Assembly (NCBI RefSeq): GCF_017942085.1
Contig: NZ_JAGKSP010000024.1
Span: forward strand, 1 to 54,646
Direction: 5' to 3'
Length of the DNA: 54,646 nucleotides
DNA from: Paenibacillus lignilyticus
GTDB taxonomy: Bacteria; Bacillota; Bacilli; Paenibacillales; Paenibacillaceae
Made by a program: the position numbers and the translations under genes
Notes under the pieces: model-generated
What the model saw: the letters and a program-made list of their open reading frames with translations, nothing else
Database searches by the model: none
Told to the model about the DNA's origin: nothing
Part shown: in pieces, positions 16,182 through 25,146 of the stretch
Numbering within the stretch: the first letter of the stretch is position 1
Layout of the letters: each line of letters opens with the position of its first letter

Positions 16182-17093
16182 ATGGAGCAGCTGCATGCAG
16201 AAGATCGTCGTCAACTTGCTTACGCCCATTTTCGCGAGTGGTCGCCAAGCATCCATTATGCCAAATATCAGAGCCTTCCCCCCGGAAAGCTGCCAAGACG
16301 AAGGCTCTACGACTATGAAATTCTATATGTCAGCCAAGGCGAAGCCGCGACGACGATTGGGGAAACGCGCTACGAATGGAAAGCCGGACAGCTAATCTAC
16401 CTGCCAGCGGGGCTGTTCCATCAGAATGAGGTCGTCTCCCAGCCAAACGCCCAATTTCTCGGCATCCACTTCGACTATTTCGATGAACTGGAGGTTGGCT
16501 CTGACGAGGATATGGTTGTGAATGAGGCGCATCCTCTGGCGGAGAAGTTTTGCCGAGAGGCAACGAATGAGACCTTCCCGCCACTGTCGGAGCAAATTAT
16601 TTATACCCCCTCCCTGCTCTGCGTGCAGCTCATGGAGCAATTGGTCGAGGAATTCACTACGCGTCCTCCCGGATACGAGCTGGCTTGCAAGGCGCTGATG
16701 CTCAACATTTTGTCGCAGCTGCAGCGCTCGCGTTCCACGCTCCATCAGCGTGCGGCCGATACGGTTCACGGTCAGCGCCTCGTGTCGCTCATGAAGCAGA
16801 TGGAGTCCTCGCTAGCCGAGGCGTGGAGCAACAAACGGCTAGCCGATTTGCTGCTCATGAATGAGGATCACGCTGCAAAGCTATTCAAACAGGTCGCTGG
16901 ACAGCCGCCGGGCGAATTTTTGCGTTCAATTCGACATCGCGAAGCTCGCCGACTCCTCCGTGAAACCGACCTCTCCGTCGAAGAAGTCGGCGAACGCACG
17001 GGCTGCCCCGACATCCACTACTTCAGCCGGCAATTCCGCAAACAGGAAGGGCTGTCGCCGAGCATGTACCGCAAGCTTTCTCGGGTGCTGTAG
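16182..17093 (+). CDS. AraC family transcriptional regulator
   Basis: A 303-aa regulator with an N-terminal cupin-like sensor (about 25-130) and two C-terminal helix-turn-helix motifs: NKRLADLLLMNEDHAAKLFK and LSVEEVGERTGCPDIHYFSRQF, ending LSPSMYRKL as AraC proteins do. It is transcribed away from the isomerase/Gfo-Idh operon, which it most likely activates in response to a sugar. ATG 16182 has GTGAGG about 9 nt upstream; a GTG at 16167 is the alternative and would add five residues. Confidence 0.88.
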   Translation: MEQLHAEDRRQLAYAHFREWSPSIHYAKYQSLPPGKLPRRRLYDYEILYVSQGEAATTIGETRYEWKAGQLIYLPAGLFHQNEVVSQPNAQFLGIHFDYFDELEVGSDEDMVVNEAHPLAEKFCREATNETFPPLSEQIIYTPSLLCVQLMEQLVEEFTTRPPGYELACKALMLNILSQLQRSRSTLHQRAADTVHGQRLVSLMKQMESSLAEAWSNKRLADLLLMNEDHAAKLFKQVAGQPPGEFLRSIRHREARRLLRETDLSVEEVGERTGCPDIHYFSRQFRKQEGLSPSMYRKLSRVL

Positions 17094-17168
17094 GGGAGGG
17101 AAGTATGCAAGGGCCGGCTTCCACCACCTGTACCCTTACAATGTAATCAACCTCCCCCTCACTGGAAG

Positions 17169-17360
17169 CTGAGAGTACGATATCGAACTCTCACCGTCAA
17201 AACCGCCTTGAAAAAAGACTGAGAGTTCAGTAATGGAACTCTCAGTCTCCAAACCAACCAACCTGAACCCACATGAGTAGCTGAGAGTACGAAAAACGAA
17301 CTCTCAACTCCAAAACCGCCTTGAAAAAAGGCTGAGAGTTCAGTAATGGAACTCTCAGTC
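17169..17360. repeat. Tandem ~112-bp unit with four GAGAGT/ACTCTC hairpins
   Basis: Four short palindromes with TGAGAGT and ACTCTCA arms lie at 17169-17193, 17218-17246, 17281-17306 and 17332-17359. The second and fourth loops are identical (TCAGTAATGG), and the text between, AAAACCGCCTTGAAAAAA, is repeated too. So the block is two copies of a ~112-bp unit. It lies after the AraC gene and shows no coding signal. Confidence 0.85.
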
Positions 17361-17429
17361 TCCAAACTAACAAATCCAGACGGGGTTGGGGTTGGTTTGC
17401 GGGTGCGGGTGCGGGGCGGGTGGCTCTTA

Positions 17430-17870
17430 TGCCGACGCTGGTCGGGAGCGAAATCTGATGGGGTTAGTTTTGGTTGCTGAGTCGGGTTTGAATGCTCGAT
17501 CGGTTGTTGGTGCGGTGGGTGGTATTGCATGCTGGGTCGGGTTCGGATACTTAGTCGAGTTGGTACTGGGATTGGTTTTGGATGCTGAACCGGGTTCGAA
17601 TGCTGAGTTGGGCACTACTGGTGCGGGTGCTGGGATTGGTTTTGGAAACCGGATCGGGTTCGAATGCTGAATTGGGTACTGGTGCTGTTGCTGGTGTGGG
17701 GGCTGATTTTGGAGGCTGGGTCGGGTTCGGATGTTCGGTCGGGATTGCTGCTGGTACTAGGATTGGTTTTCGATGCCGGATCGGGTTCGAATGCTGAGTT
17801 GGGTACTGGTACTGGTGCTGTTGTTGGTGTGGGGGTTGGTTTTAGATACTGGTTCGGAGGCGGATGCTGA
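17430..17870. repeat. Degenerate G-rich minisatellite
   Basis: CGGGTT(C/T)G(A/G)ATGCT-like cores start at about 17483, 17537, 17591, 17655, 17722 and 17782, so spacing is 54 to 67 bp. Three units also share GATTGGTTTT before and TGGGTACTGG after the core. The strand is strikingly G/T-rich. Short open frames read GSGSNAEL repeats on plus and Pro/Ser-rich repeats on minus, but none has a ribosome-binding site or stays open through the array. Confidence 0.75.
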
Positions 17871-17912
17871 TTCTGTTCGAATGCTTGGTCGGGGATCAAC
17901 GCTGCTGAGGCG

Positions 17913-18097
17913 CTAACGAATCGTACGGGGCTTATTTAGGCGAAATTGCCCCTAATTTTATTCTAACGAATCGTAGGAGCCTTATTATAGAGAATTGGAG
18001 CGAAAACGAACATTTTGATAGCAAATAAGACCTGTAGGATTCGTTAGAATTTCAATCCCCTCTATTGGGTTGAAATAAGCCCTCTAGGATTCGTTAG
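17913..18097. repeat. Four ~25-bp CTAACGAATC motifs, two direct then two inverted
   Basis: CTAACGAATCGTACGGGGCTTATT at 17913 and a variant at 17963 face two inverse copies (AATAAG-CTGTAGGATTCGTTAG) at 18023 and 18073. Spacing is 50 bp within each pair. The region could fold as a large cruciform. It holds no gene. Confidence 0.8.
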
Positions 18098-18138
18098 AGT
18101 TTTAAAACCCAGCCAGGCGATGCTGCATTTTGCAATGC

Positions 18139-18214
18139 GAAGCATTCCGGAAGCATTTCGGTAGCATTCTGGAAGCATTTCGGAAGCATTTCGGAAGCAT
18201 TTCGAAGCATCCCG
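18139..18214. repeat. 11-bp tandem repeat (GAAGCATTTCG), seven copies
   Basis: Units at 18139, 18150, 18161, 18172, 18183, 18194 and 18204 differ at one or two positions from GAAGCATTTCG; the sixth lacks one base. The period is not a multiple of three, which argues against a coding repeat. Confidence 0.9.
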
Positions 18215-18359
18215 GAAACCATCGCCCTCGCCAGCCCACCTGCCTTGCTCGCCCCATGCCATCACGCCTCCTCCGCCTCCACTCCACCTCAAATCCAAGC
18301 ACTGAAAAAGCTGCCCCAAAGTGGCTTAAACGCGCCTCCGAGACAGCCCTCATTCCATG

Positions 18360-18518
18360 CTATGAACCGTTGGCACCGCCGGTGCCTTCGGGATTCTTGG
18401 TTCCTTTACTCTTGTACGGCTTCGGAGCGCTCTTCTTCCGATTCTCGGCAGCCTGCCAGCGGTTCCAGCCTTTCTTGCCCGTGCCGCGGCCTGTGCCGCC
18501 GCCTTTGCTCTTGGTCAT
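18360..18518 (-). CDS. DUF3934 family small protein
   Basis: A 52-aa very basic, glycine-rich protein, MTKSKGGGTGRGTGKKGW then NRWQAAENRKKSAPKPYKS. This matches what I recall of DUF3934, a family of short proteins of unknown function in Bacillales. The start is ATG 18518, with AGAAGGTAGG upstream; that ribosome-binding site overlaps the stop codon of the HEAT-like gene, so translation is probably coupled. The basic composition would fit RNA or ribosome binding, which is inference. Confidence 0.75.
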   Translation of the reverse strand: MTKSKGGGTGRGTGKKGWNRWQAAENRKKSAPKPYKSKGTKNPEGTGGANGS

Positions 18519-18528
18519 ATCAACTAGC

Positions 18529-18975
18529 CTACCTTCTCGAAAGCGATGCCCACGTGCTCTCGAGCCACTGATCGAAATCCGCTTCTTTATCGCCTTCATA
18601 AATATCGTAAACGTCGGATCTCATCTTCTTCAGCTTCTCTTTGAACTCTTCGTAAGTGTGACCATCCGGCAAGCTCTTCTTGATCCGCACCAGAATTTTG
18701 TTTAGGCCTTTTACCAGTTCGCCTGTCTTGCGCGTCGGCACTTCCACCTCTTCGCCAAGCTCCTTCAGCACACGCTGGGCGGCCGCTTGCACTTGATGCA
18801 CCATATCGCTTTGCGCAATTCGCTTCAACAGCAGAGTAGCCTGCTCCTCGCCTAATTGCCCAAGCTCCTCAACAGCACGAAGGCGTTCACGCCAGTTCGA
18901 CGTACGGCCAGCTGCCTTCTTCAATTCTTCGTAACTAACGGGTTGTTCCATTACTTCTTCTTCGGTATGTTCCAA
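18529..18975 (-). CDS. HEAT-repeat-like protein
   Basis: A 148-aa all-helical acidic/basic protein. Residues about 18-75 (WRERLRAVEELGQLGEEQAT, then VHQVQAAAQRVLKELG) look like one or two HEAT repeats, a fold for protein contacts. The second half is charged helix. The start is a TTG at 18975, with GAGGGAG 11 nt upstream; an internal ATG at residue 9 is a weaker alternative. It is followed by the DUF3934 gene in the same unit. Function unknown. Confidence 0.72.
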   Translation of the reverse strand: MEHTEEEVMEQPVSYEELKKAAGRTSNWRERLRAVEELGQLGEEQATLLLKRIAQSDMVHQVQAAAQRVLKELGEEVEVPTRKTGELVKGLNKILVRIKKSLPDGHTYEEFKEKLKKMRSDVYDIYEGDKEADFDQWLESTWASLSRR

Positions 18976-19016
18976 TTTCGATCAAGCTCCCTCGATTAAC
19001 TATTCTATACACGCTA

Positions 19017-21308
19017 CTAGAATGATTCAGGAAAGTCAATGTTTCGCTTGTCGGAGTAGCCGGATTGCTTCGCATTCATGCGATATTGACTTGGCGTTAA
19101 ACCATAGACCTTCTTAAATTGAGTGAAGAAATGGCTTCGACTCGAGAATCCCGACTTTTCCATAATATCCGTTATCGTATCCGTAGACGTCGCAACCAGC
19201 TGACTGGCATACGCGAGCCTGACATTATTGATGAAATCCGATACCGACACAAGCCTATGCTTCTTAAATAGTTTACCCAGATATGGCGGCGACAGATCAA
19301 CCTCATCCGCAATATAGTCCAGCGATAACGCCGGATTCGCCAGCTCACGGTGCACAATCTGATTCACCATATCGAGCAGCTTCAAATACTTATTATCTTT
19401 CTTCGCTTCGAGCTCCTGTGCCAAACGATCGAACAGCGCGGAGAAGTCCGCCATGATCTGCTCGATCGTTTCCATTTTCTGCAGCTTCATGAGGTAGGCG
19501 TTAAAATGAAAATCCACCTTCATCGCATGATTGGTCTCCAGCACTTCGATCGCATGACGAATGAGCAGCAAAATCCGGATAAACATCGAGCTCAGCGCCG
19601 AATAGCTGTACGCCGTAGCGTCCTTGAGCATGGCGGACAGCGCATCCTTCGCCTCTTGAAAATGTCCCTGGATAAGCGCCTCCTTCAACTCATCGTCTTT
19701 CTCCTGCGACGATTTGAAATCTTCCGTTCGGACCGTAATGTGCTCGCTGAAAATCATACTTTCATGACCGTAAATCAGCCGGTAATAGGACAGGTCGAGC
19801 GTCTTCAAATAATGAAAATTCAGCTGGGAGAGGGTTTCGAACGGTTCGCTGAACGTCACGGATACGGCTAGGCGCAGAAACTGCTTCGTATGCTGCTGAA
19901 TCTGCTGCATCCACTCCACAAGCAGCAGCTGCTCGGAAGGTGCATCAAGCGAATCCACATTCAGCAGGAGCATGACTTGATCCTCTTCCAGCTCCAAGCA
20001 TTCATGAGCAGCCTTCTGCTGCATCAGCTCAGTAACAATATTGACGATGCCAAACTTTAATAAACTCCGGTCTCCTCTGCTGTAAGTCGCACAGAAGTCA
20101 GAGAAGTGATCGATTTTGAACAGCACGATGAGAAAGGCAGCGGAAGGATCCAGCGAAATATCGTATTTGAGAAATTGCCGCCTTAGCTCGTCCGCAGACA
20201 ATGGCCCTTTGGAATGCATGATTTTGCGCAGAAACTGCTGTTTCCGATCATAAGACTCGCCCCGCTTCTCCATCTCCAGCTGGTTATATTTCTGAATGAC
20301 GAGCGACATGGGGACAACCAGTCTTCGCGAGAAATAGAAGGTAAGCAGAATGCTGCCGACAATGAACAAGACGACGAACAGGTACGTCTTCTGTTTCATC
20401 CGTTCCACGTCTTTGACGATGTCGTGATATGGCGTAATGCTGACGAGATTCCAATCGAAGGCATCCGTGCTTGTATAGGTAACAAACGAATCGACGCCAT
20501 CGACGTTCATGCGGAAATTACCGGCCTGCACCTTGGAAGCATTGATCCGCTGAATATAAGGCTTGTCAGACAAATTAGCCAACAAGGGATGCGCATGATC
20601 TGTCGATAGCAGCATGCCCGTGCTGTCGGTCACGAAGATTCGGCTGCCGCCGGCATCGTTCTGCGAATGAATGCTTTGGCGAAGCCATTCCTCCGATATG
20701 TTCAGAATGATCGCTTCATTGACTTTACCGCTTGCAACTTGGGAGTCGAAGAACAAATACGAATACACGTACATATCCTTGACGGCGCCTGTAGCGATGC
20801 CGGACATGATATTCGGGATTTTGCGCAGCACGATGCTGTGTGAAGGGTGGTTCTTAATGTCATCGAGAATCGGGAAAATGCCTTGATCATCAAAGGTTGT
20901 GCGGTCATAGATGAATTGCGCTCGGGGGACGGCATAGATTTGCTCACCGTTGTAGATGTAGATCGATTGAAGAAACGGATAAATATTTTTGTAGGATTGC
21001 AGTTTGATTTGATACTTCATGGAGTCATCTGAATCAATATCGGTGTAAAGCAGGTCGGTAACGATGTCATCGAAGAACGCCGTTGTGGATACCGATCTGG
21101 CCGTTTGTTCAAGCGTGCTTACATTTCGGCTCGTATATTGAAGGTCCGCGAGCTGCTCGCGATAGACCTGTTTCAATGCGAAGTTCTCGAAATTCCGGCT
21201 TAATAAGGAGGATTGAACGAAGAGCAGCAGAACGGTACTGACCAGGAAAGGAAGCAGAATCGTCAGAAAGAGCTGAAACGGGTTCTTCAGAACGAATTTC
21301 TTGAACAT
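19017..21308 (-). CDS. Membrane-bound AraC family sensor-regulator
   Basis: A 763-aa single-chain signal transducer. TM1 is near residues 12-32, a Cache-like extracellular region follows to about 300, and TM2 is TYLFVVLFIVGSILLTFYF. The cytoplasmic part ends in an AraC double helix-turn-helix: LSLDYIADEVDLSPPYLGKL and DTITDIMEKSGFSSRSHFF, ending GLTPSQYRM. Such proteins in Paenibacillaceae usually sit beside LplB/YtcP sugar importers and switch them on when an external sugar is sensed. Here the importer is divergent, 244 bp away. GAGGAG lies 11 nt upstream of the ATG. Confidence 0.88.
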   Translation of the reverse strand: MFKKFVLKNPFQLFLTILLPFLVSTVLLLFVQSSLLSRNFENFALKQVYREQLADLQYTSRNVSTLEQTARSVSTTAFFDDIVTDLLYTDIDSDDSMKYQIKLQSYKNIYPFLQSIYIYNGEQIYAVPRAQFIYDRTTFDDQGIFPILDDIKNHPSHSIVLRKIPNIMSGIATGAVKDMYVYSYLFFDSQVASGKVNEAIILNISEEWLRQSIHSQNDAGGSRIFVTDSTGMLLSTDHAHPLLANLSDKPYIQRINASKVQAGNFRMNVDGVDSFVTYTSTDAFDWNLVSITPYHDIVKDVERMKQKTYLFVVLFIVGSILLTFYFSRRLVVPMSLVIQKYNQLEMEKRGESYDRKQQFLRKIMHSKGPLSADELRRQFLKYDISLDPSAAFLIVLFKIDHFSDFCATYSRGDRSLLKFGIVNIVTELMQQKAAHECLELEEDQVMLLLNVDSLDAPSEQLLLVEWMQQIQQHTKQFLRLAVSVTFSEPFETLSQLNFHYLKTLDLSYYRLIYGHESMIFSEHITVRTEDFKSSQEKDDELKEALIQGHFQEAKDALSAMLKDATAYSYSALSSMFIRILLLIRHAIEVLETNHAMKVDFHFNAYLMKLQKMETIEQIMADFSALFDRLAQELEAKKDNKYLKLLDMVNQIVHRELANPALSLDYIADEVDLSPPYLGKLFKKHRLVSVSDFINNVRLAYASQLVATSTDTITDIMEKSGFSSRSHFFTQFKKVYGLTPSQYRMNAKQSGYSDKRNIDFPESF

Positions 21309-21469
21309 TATGCATGCAACTCCTCTACTTCCAAGACTATCACATAACGCGAAAATGATTCAATTTGAATTGCAGACTTAGACCCCTCAAAAGCCTGTTT
21401 TCAGAACAAAAAGTGATTTTGAGAACTGCTCCATTCGTTCGAAAGTGAACTGAAATGGCATTTTAGAAA

Positions 21470-21499
21470 TTGTCAGCTCCCCCTCTGTTCAACTATGAT
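21470..21499 (+). promoter_or_regulatory. Promoter of the sugar ABC importer operon
   Basis: TTGTCA (21470-21475), 18-bp spacer, TATGAT (21494-21499), 53 bp before the first permease start codon. Confidence 0.6.
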
Positions 21500-21552
21500 C
21501 AAATCAGTCCTTGAGAACGTTTACATTCTTGCCTGAAGGAGGTCCAGCACCA

Positions 21553-22479
21553 ATGAACAAGCTTCCGTTCTTAGCTTCATCGCGCCATCTAAAGAAGAAC
21601 CTGCAGCTGGCGCTGCTTGCATTGCCCGCCTTCCTCGTGATCTTCGTGTTCTCTTATCTTCCGATGGGCGGGATCTTCATTGCCTTCAAAAATATCAACT
21701 ATACCGATGGTATTCTGCGGAGTCCTTGGGTCGGGATTGATAACATCAAGTTCTTCTTTACCTCCAGCGACGCTTGGATGGTCGTTCGAAACACGCTTCT
21801 ATATAATAGCGTCTTTATTGCGGTAGGCACCTTCTTATCCGTCGTATTCGCCATCCTTCTCAATGAAGTCGTAAGCCGCAGATGGGTCAAGGCTTACCAG
21901 ACGGTTTTCTTCTTCCCTTATTTCTTCTCTTGGATCATCGTAGCCTACATGGCCTACTCCTTCATCGGTCCGTACGGCGTTCTTACTATGATAACCGAGA
22001 AGCTGGGGTTTGAGGCATTCGACTTTTACTCCACAACATGGGTATGGCCCATCCTGTTAACCCTCATCAATATTTGGAAAGGGCTCGGCTATGTCAGCAT
22101 TATTTTCTATGCGGGCATTCTGGGCATTTCGCAGGAATACTTCGAGGCCGCCGAGATCGACGGCGCTTCCAAGCTCCAGATTATCCGCAACATTACGATA
22201 CCGCTCATCATGCCGCTCATCACGATTATGACGCTGCTTTCCATCGGCAAAATATTTTACTCGGATTTCGGCTTGTTCTTCTTCGTCCCAAGAGAGGTCG
22301 GACAGCTGTTCCCGGTTACCCAAGTTATTGATACCTATGTGTATCGGATGCTCAAAGTTTCAGGCGATATCGGCATGTCGTCGGCAGTCGGATTGTTCCA
22401 ATCCATCATGGGCTTTTTCGTCGTACTGGTGAGCAACTATGTCGTGAAGAAAATCGATGATGACAATAAATTATTTTAG
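21553..22479 (+). CDS. ABC transporter permease, LplB type
   Basis: A 308-aa inner-membrane permease with six predicted membrane segments. The EAA loop that contacts the ATPase is EYFEAAEIDGASKLQIIRNI followed by TIPLIMP. It is the LplB member of carbohydrate uptake family CUT1. ATG 21553 is chosen as GAAGGAGG sits 10 nt upstream; the frame is open 14 codons earlier without such a site. It is first in the permease, permease, lipoprotein operon. No ATPase gene is present, so a shared MsmX-type ATPase is inferred. Confidence 0.9.
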   Translation: MNKLPFLASSRHLKKNLQLALLALPAFLVIFVFSYLPMGGIFIAFKNINYTDGILRSPWVGIDNIKFFFTSSDAWMVVRNTLLYNSVFIAVGTFLSVVFAILLNEVVSRRWVKAYQTVFFFPYFFSWIIVAYMAYSFIGPYGVLTMITEKLGFEAFDFYSTTWVWPILLTLINIWKGLGYVSIIFYAGILGISQEYFEAAEIDGASKLQIIRNITIPLIMPLITIMTLLSIGKIFYSDFGLFFFVPREVGQLFPVTQVIDTYVYRMLKVSGDIGMSSAVGLFQSIMGFFVVLVSNYVVKKIDDDNKLF

Positions 22480-22505
22480 AAGACGTCTGGAGATGAGATG
22501 AGCCT

Positions 22506-23390
22506 ATGCCACAGAAGAAATGGAAGATTTCCCAGCTTCTTATCCATTTGATCTTTATTCTCTTTAGTCTATGTTGTATCCTGCCGCTCATCTCGATCTT
22601 GTCCATCTCCTTAAGTAATGAAGTGGACATCCTGAAGAACGGATATAGCTTAATTCCGCGCATGTTTGATTTGAAGGCTTATACGTACGTTCTCTATCGG
22701 CCCATCCAGCTTCTTGGCGCATTCAAAGTATCCATTATGGTCAGCTTCATCGGCACCTTCCTCGCCGTCTTGTTCATGGCCGGCATCTCGTATACGCTCT
22801 CCCGACAAGACTTCAAATTCAAGAACAGCCTCAGCTTCTATGTCTTCTTCACCCTGCTGTTCAACGGCGGCTTGGTGCCAACCTACATCTTGATCAGCAA
22901 TTACCTCCATTTGAAAAATACCATCTGGGTGCTTATCCTTCCATACTTGGCCGTACCTTGGTTCATCCTGCTGCTTCGTTCCTTCATGCAGAAGATCCCA
23001 TTCAACATTATCGAATCCTGCATGATCGATGGAGCGAGCGAGTTCCGGATCTTCTTCCAGATCGTCATTCCGCTTGCCAAACCCGGTTTAGCGACGGTCT
23101 CCTTATTCACGATGCTTCTCTACTGGAACGATTGGTGGCTCAGCTTGCTCTACATCGAGAATGAACACCTTGTTCCGCTTCAATATATGCTTTATCGCAT
23201 GATGAACAACATTGCTTACCTCACCAGTTCGACCAACATGATGCCGCCTAGCATGAAGAATGCCGAGCTCCCTTCGGAATCCGCGCGGATGGCGATGGCG
23301 ATCTTGGCGGCAGGACCGATGCTGGCTGTCTTCCCGTTCTTTCAGAAGTATTTTGTCAAAGGGCTTACCGTAGGTGCTGTGAAGGGATAG
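22506..23390 (+). CDS. ABC transporter permease, YtcP/LplC type
   Basis: A 294-aa second permease of the importer, six membrane segments, EAA loop NIIESCMIDGASEFRIFFQI with the downstream VIPLAKP. It ends FVKGLTVGAVKG, the typical YtcP-type C-terminus. It starts 26 bp after the first permease; the ribosome-binding site (GAGATGAG) is weak, so coupling to the upstream gene is possible. Confidence 0.9.
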   Translation: MPQKKWKISQLLIHLIFILFSLCCILPLISILSISLSNEVDILKNGYSLIPRMFDLKAYTYVLYRPIQLLGAFKVSIMVSFIGTFLAVLFMAGISYTLSRQDFKFKNSLSFYVFFTLLFNGGLVPTYILISNYLHLKNTIWVLILPYLAVPWFILLLRSFMQKIPFNIIESCMIDGASEFRIFFQIVIPLAKPGLATVSLFTMLLYWNDWWLSLLYIENEHLVPLQYMLYRMMNNIAYLTSSTNMMPPSMKNAELPSESARMAMAILAAGPMLAVFPFFQKYFVKGLTVGAVKG

Positions 23391-23454
23391 CTTAAACATG
23401 GATCACTGATCCAATTTAAGATAGCAACGCCAATACAAAAAGGGAGGATTCACA

Positions 23455-25056
23455 ATGCAACGAGCAAGAGCATTCCGATTGTCCAAGTTTGGCCTTCTAT
23501 GTACGATTATGCTTCTTGTATTCAGCATGCTGGCTGTCGCGTGCGGCAACAACTCCACGAACAACGGAGCGAACACGAACACAAGCAAGGCCGACAATAC
23601 GGCTACGAATGAATCTTCAAATGCTGCCGCCACCGACAACACTGCTGCTACAGATACGAATACAACGGCAGATCTGCCTGAAGTTAAGCTGACATGGTAC
23701 TTCCCGGGAAACTTCCCGCAGCCTCAACAAGATAAGATTTTCGCAGAAGTGAATAAAGTGATAAAAGAGAAAATCAATGCGACCGTTGATTTCAAAGCGA
23801 TTCCGTTTGGTGACTATGATCAAAAAATGCAAGTCGTGATTGCCTCCGGCGAGCCTTATGACATTACGTTCACGGCCGGCTGGATCAACAACTATACGCA
23901 AAACGTCGCCAAAGGTGCATTTCTCCCACTCGATGACCTCCTGGCGAAGTACGCACCGAAAACGTTAGCCTCGATGCCTGCTTCCTTCTGGGATGCAACG
24001 AAAATCAAAGGACAAATCTACGGCTTCGTCAATCAGCAAATCTCTGCAAGAACGCCGGCCGTTGCCGTTCCAAAGGCACTCATCGATAAATACGGCCTGG
24101 ACATGAATGCGATCAGCGGCAAAATTAACGAAAACAGCCTAGACTTGCTCTTGCCATTCATTGAAGCCGTGCAGAAGGATAATCCTCAGAAATACCCGGT
24201 TATCGGGATTGATCCCGACTTCTTCAACATGGAAGCTATCGTTGGCTTCAATGTTCCCGGCGTAGTGATGTTCGGCGACGATACCCTCAAAGTTATCAAT
24301 CAGTTCGAATCCGATGGATATAAGAAATTCGCAGCTACACTGAGAGATTGGAGTGCCAAAGGCATTCTACACTCGAAAGAGCGGATTTCCAAGAAAACGG
24401 ATGACTGGACAGACGGCAAAGCTGGCAAATGGGTACTGAACATCGGCGGCGCCTTTAAACCGGGCGGTGCTAACCTTGACTCCGCGCTTGGCGGAGAGCC
24501 ATACCTTGAAGTTCCTGCCGGTACGGCGCATTTGACGACAGGCGGAATCACGGCAACGATGCAAGCAATCAACCGCAATTCGAAAAATCCGGAAAGAGCC
24601 ATGATGCTGCTTGAATTGCTCAACACGGACAAAGATCTGTATAACCTCTTGAACTTCGGTATTAAAGGCGAGCAATACGATTTCGATGCTGACGGCCTGA
24701 TGATTCCGGGTCCTAGTCAAGCCGACTACAACCCGCAGGTGCCTTGGATGTTCGCGTCCAACTTCTTGGCTAATGTAGAGAAAGGCATGCCTGTAGATGT
24801 GTGGGAGCAAACGAAGAAAGTAAACGCGGAAGCTGAGCCTTCCTTGCTGCTGGGCTTCACGTTCGATGCCGAGCCGGTAAAAGGCGAGATCGCGAAAGCC
24901 TCTGCCGTAAATGACGAGTACTCGCGTGCCATTACGTTGGGCGTTACGTCTGAAGAGAAGTACAACGAGTTCGTGGCGAAAATGAAAGATGCCGGCGCGG
25001 ACAAAATCATTGCGGAAATGCAGAAGCAAATCGACGCTTGGAAAGCAGCCAAGTAA
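23455..25056 (+). CDS. Extracellular sugar-binding lipoprotein with DUF3502
   Basis: A 533-aa lipoprotein. The lipobox is LAVAC with Cys at residue 30, followed by an Asn/Thr-rich linker. The body is a family 1-type solute-binding fold (PQQDKIFAEVNKVI, FTAGWINNYTQNVAKGAFLP) with a C-terminal DUF3502-like part, as in LplA. It captures a sugar or oligosaccharide outside the membrane and hands it to the two permeases. The substrate is unknown. GGGAGGATTCACA precedes the ATG. The operon ends at the strong terminator after it. Confidence 0.92.
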   Translation: MQRARAFRLSKFGLLCTIMLLVFSMLAVACGNNSTNNGANTNTSKADNTATNESSNAAATDNTAATDTNTTADLPEVKLTWYFPGNFPQPQQDKIFAEVNKVIKEKINATVDFKAIPFGDYDQKMQVVIASGEPYDITFTAGWINNYTQNVAKGAFLPLDDLLAKYAPKTLASMPASFWDATKIKGQIYGFVNQQISARTPAVAVPKALIDKYGLDMNAISGKINENSLDLLLPFIEAVQKDNPQKYPVIGIDPDFFNMEAIVGFNVPGVVMFGDDTLKVINQFESDGYKKFAATLRDWSAKGILHSKERISKKTDDWTDGKAGKWVLNIGGAFKPGGANLDSALGGEPYLEVPAGTAHLTTGGITATMQAINRNSKNPERAMMLLELLNTDKDLYNLLNFGIKGEQYDFDADGLMIPGPSQADYNPQVPWMFASNFLANVEKGMPVDVWEQTKKVNAEAEPSLLLGFTFDAEPVKGEIAKASAVNDEYSRAITLGVTSEEKYNEFVAKMKDAGADKIIAEMQKQIDAWKAAK

Positions 25057-25072
25057 TTCAATACCCTTGTAG

Positions 25073-25119
25073 GGACTCTCTCAAAGTGTGCTGCGGCGCC
25101 TTGGAGAGAGTCCTTTTTT
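25073..25119 (+). terminator. Terminator of the ABC importer operon
   Basis: GGACTCTCTC pairs with GAGAGAGTCC, followed by TTTTTT. Confidence 0.88.
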
Positions 25120-25146
25120 GCATGTTAGAGGAATAAGAAGCAGCAA

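Noticed and set aside
17159..17899. Several Gly- or Pro-rich open frames in the repeat region
   Set aside because: They arise from the base bias of the minisatellite; none covers the array or has a ribosome-binding site.
17169..18214. CRISPR array
   Set aside because: Repeats are not separated by unique spacers of equal size, and no cas genes are present.
18130..18705. 191-aa plus-strand frame with AFRKHFG repeats
   Set aside because: It is created by the 11-bp repeat and then runs antisense through the DUF3934 and HEAT-like genes.
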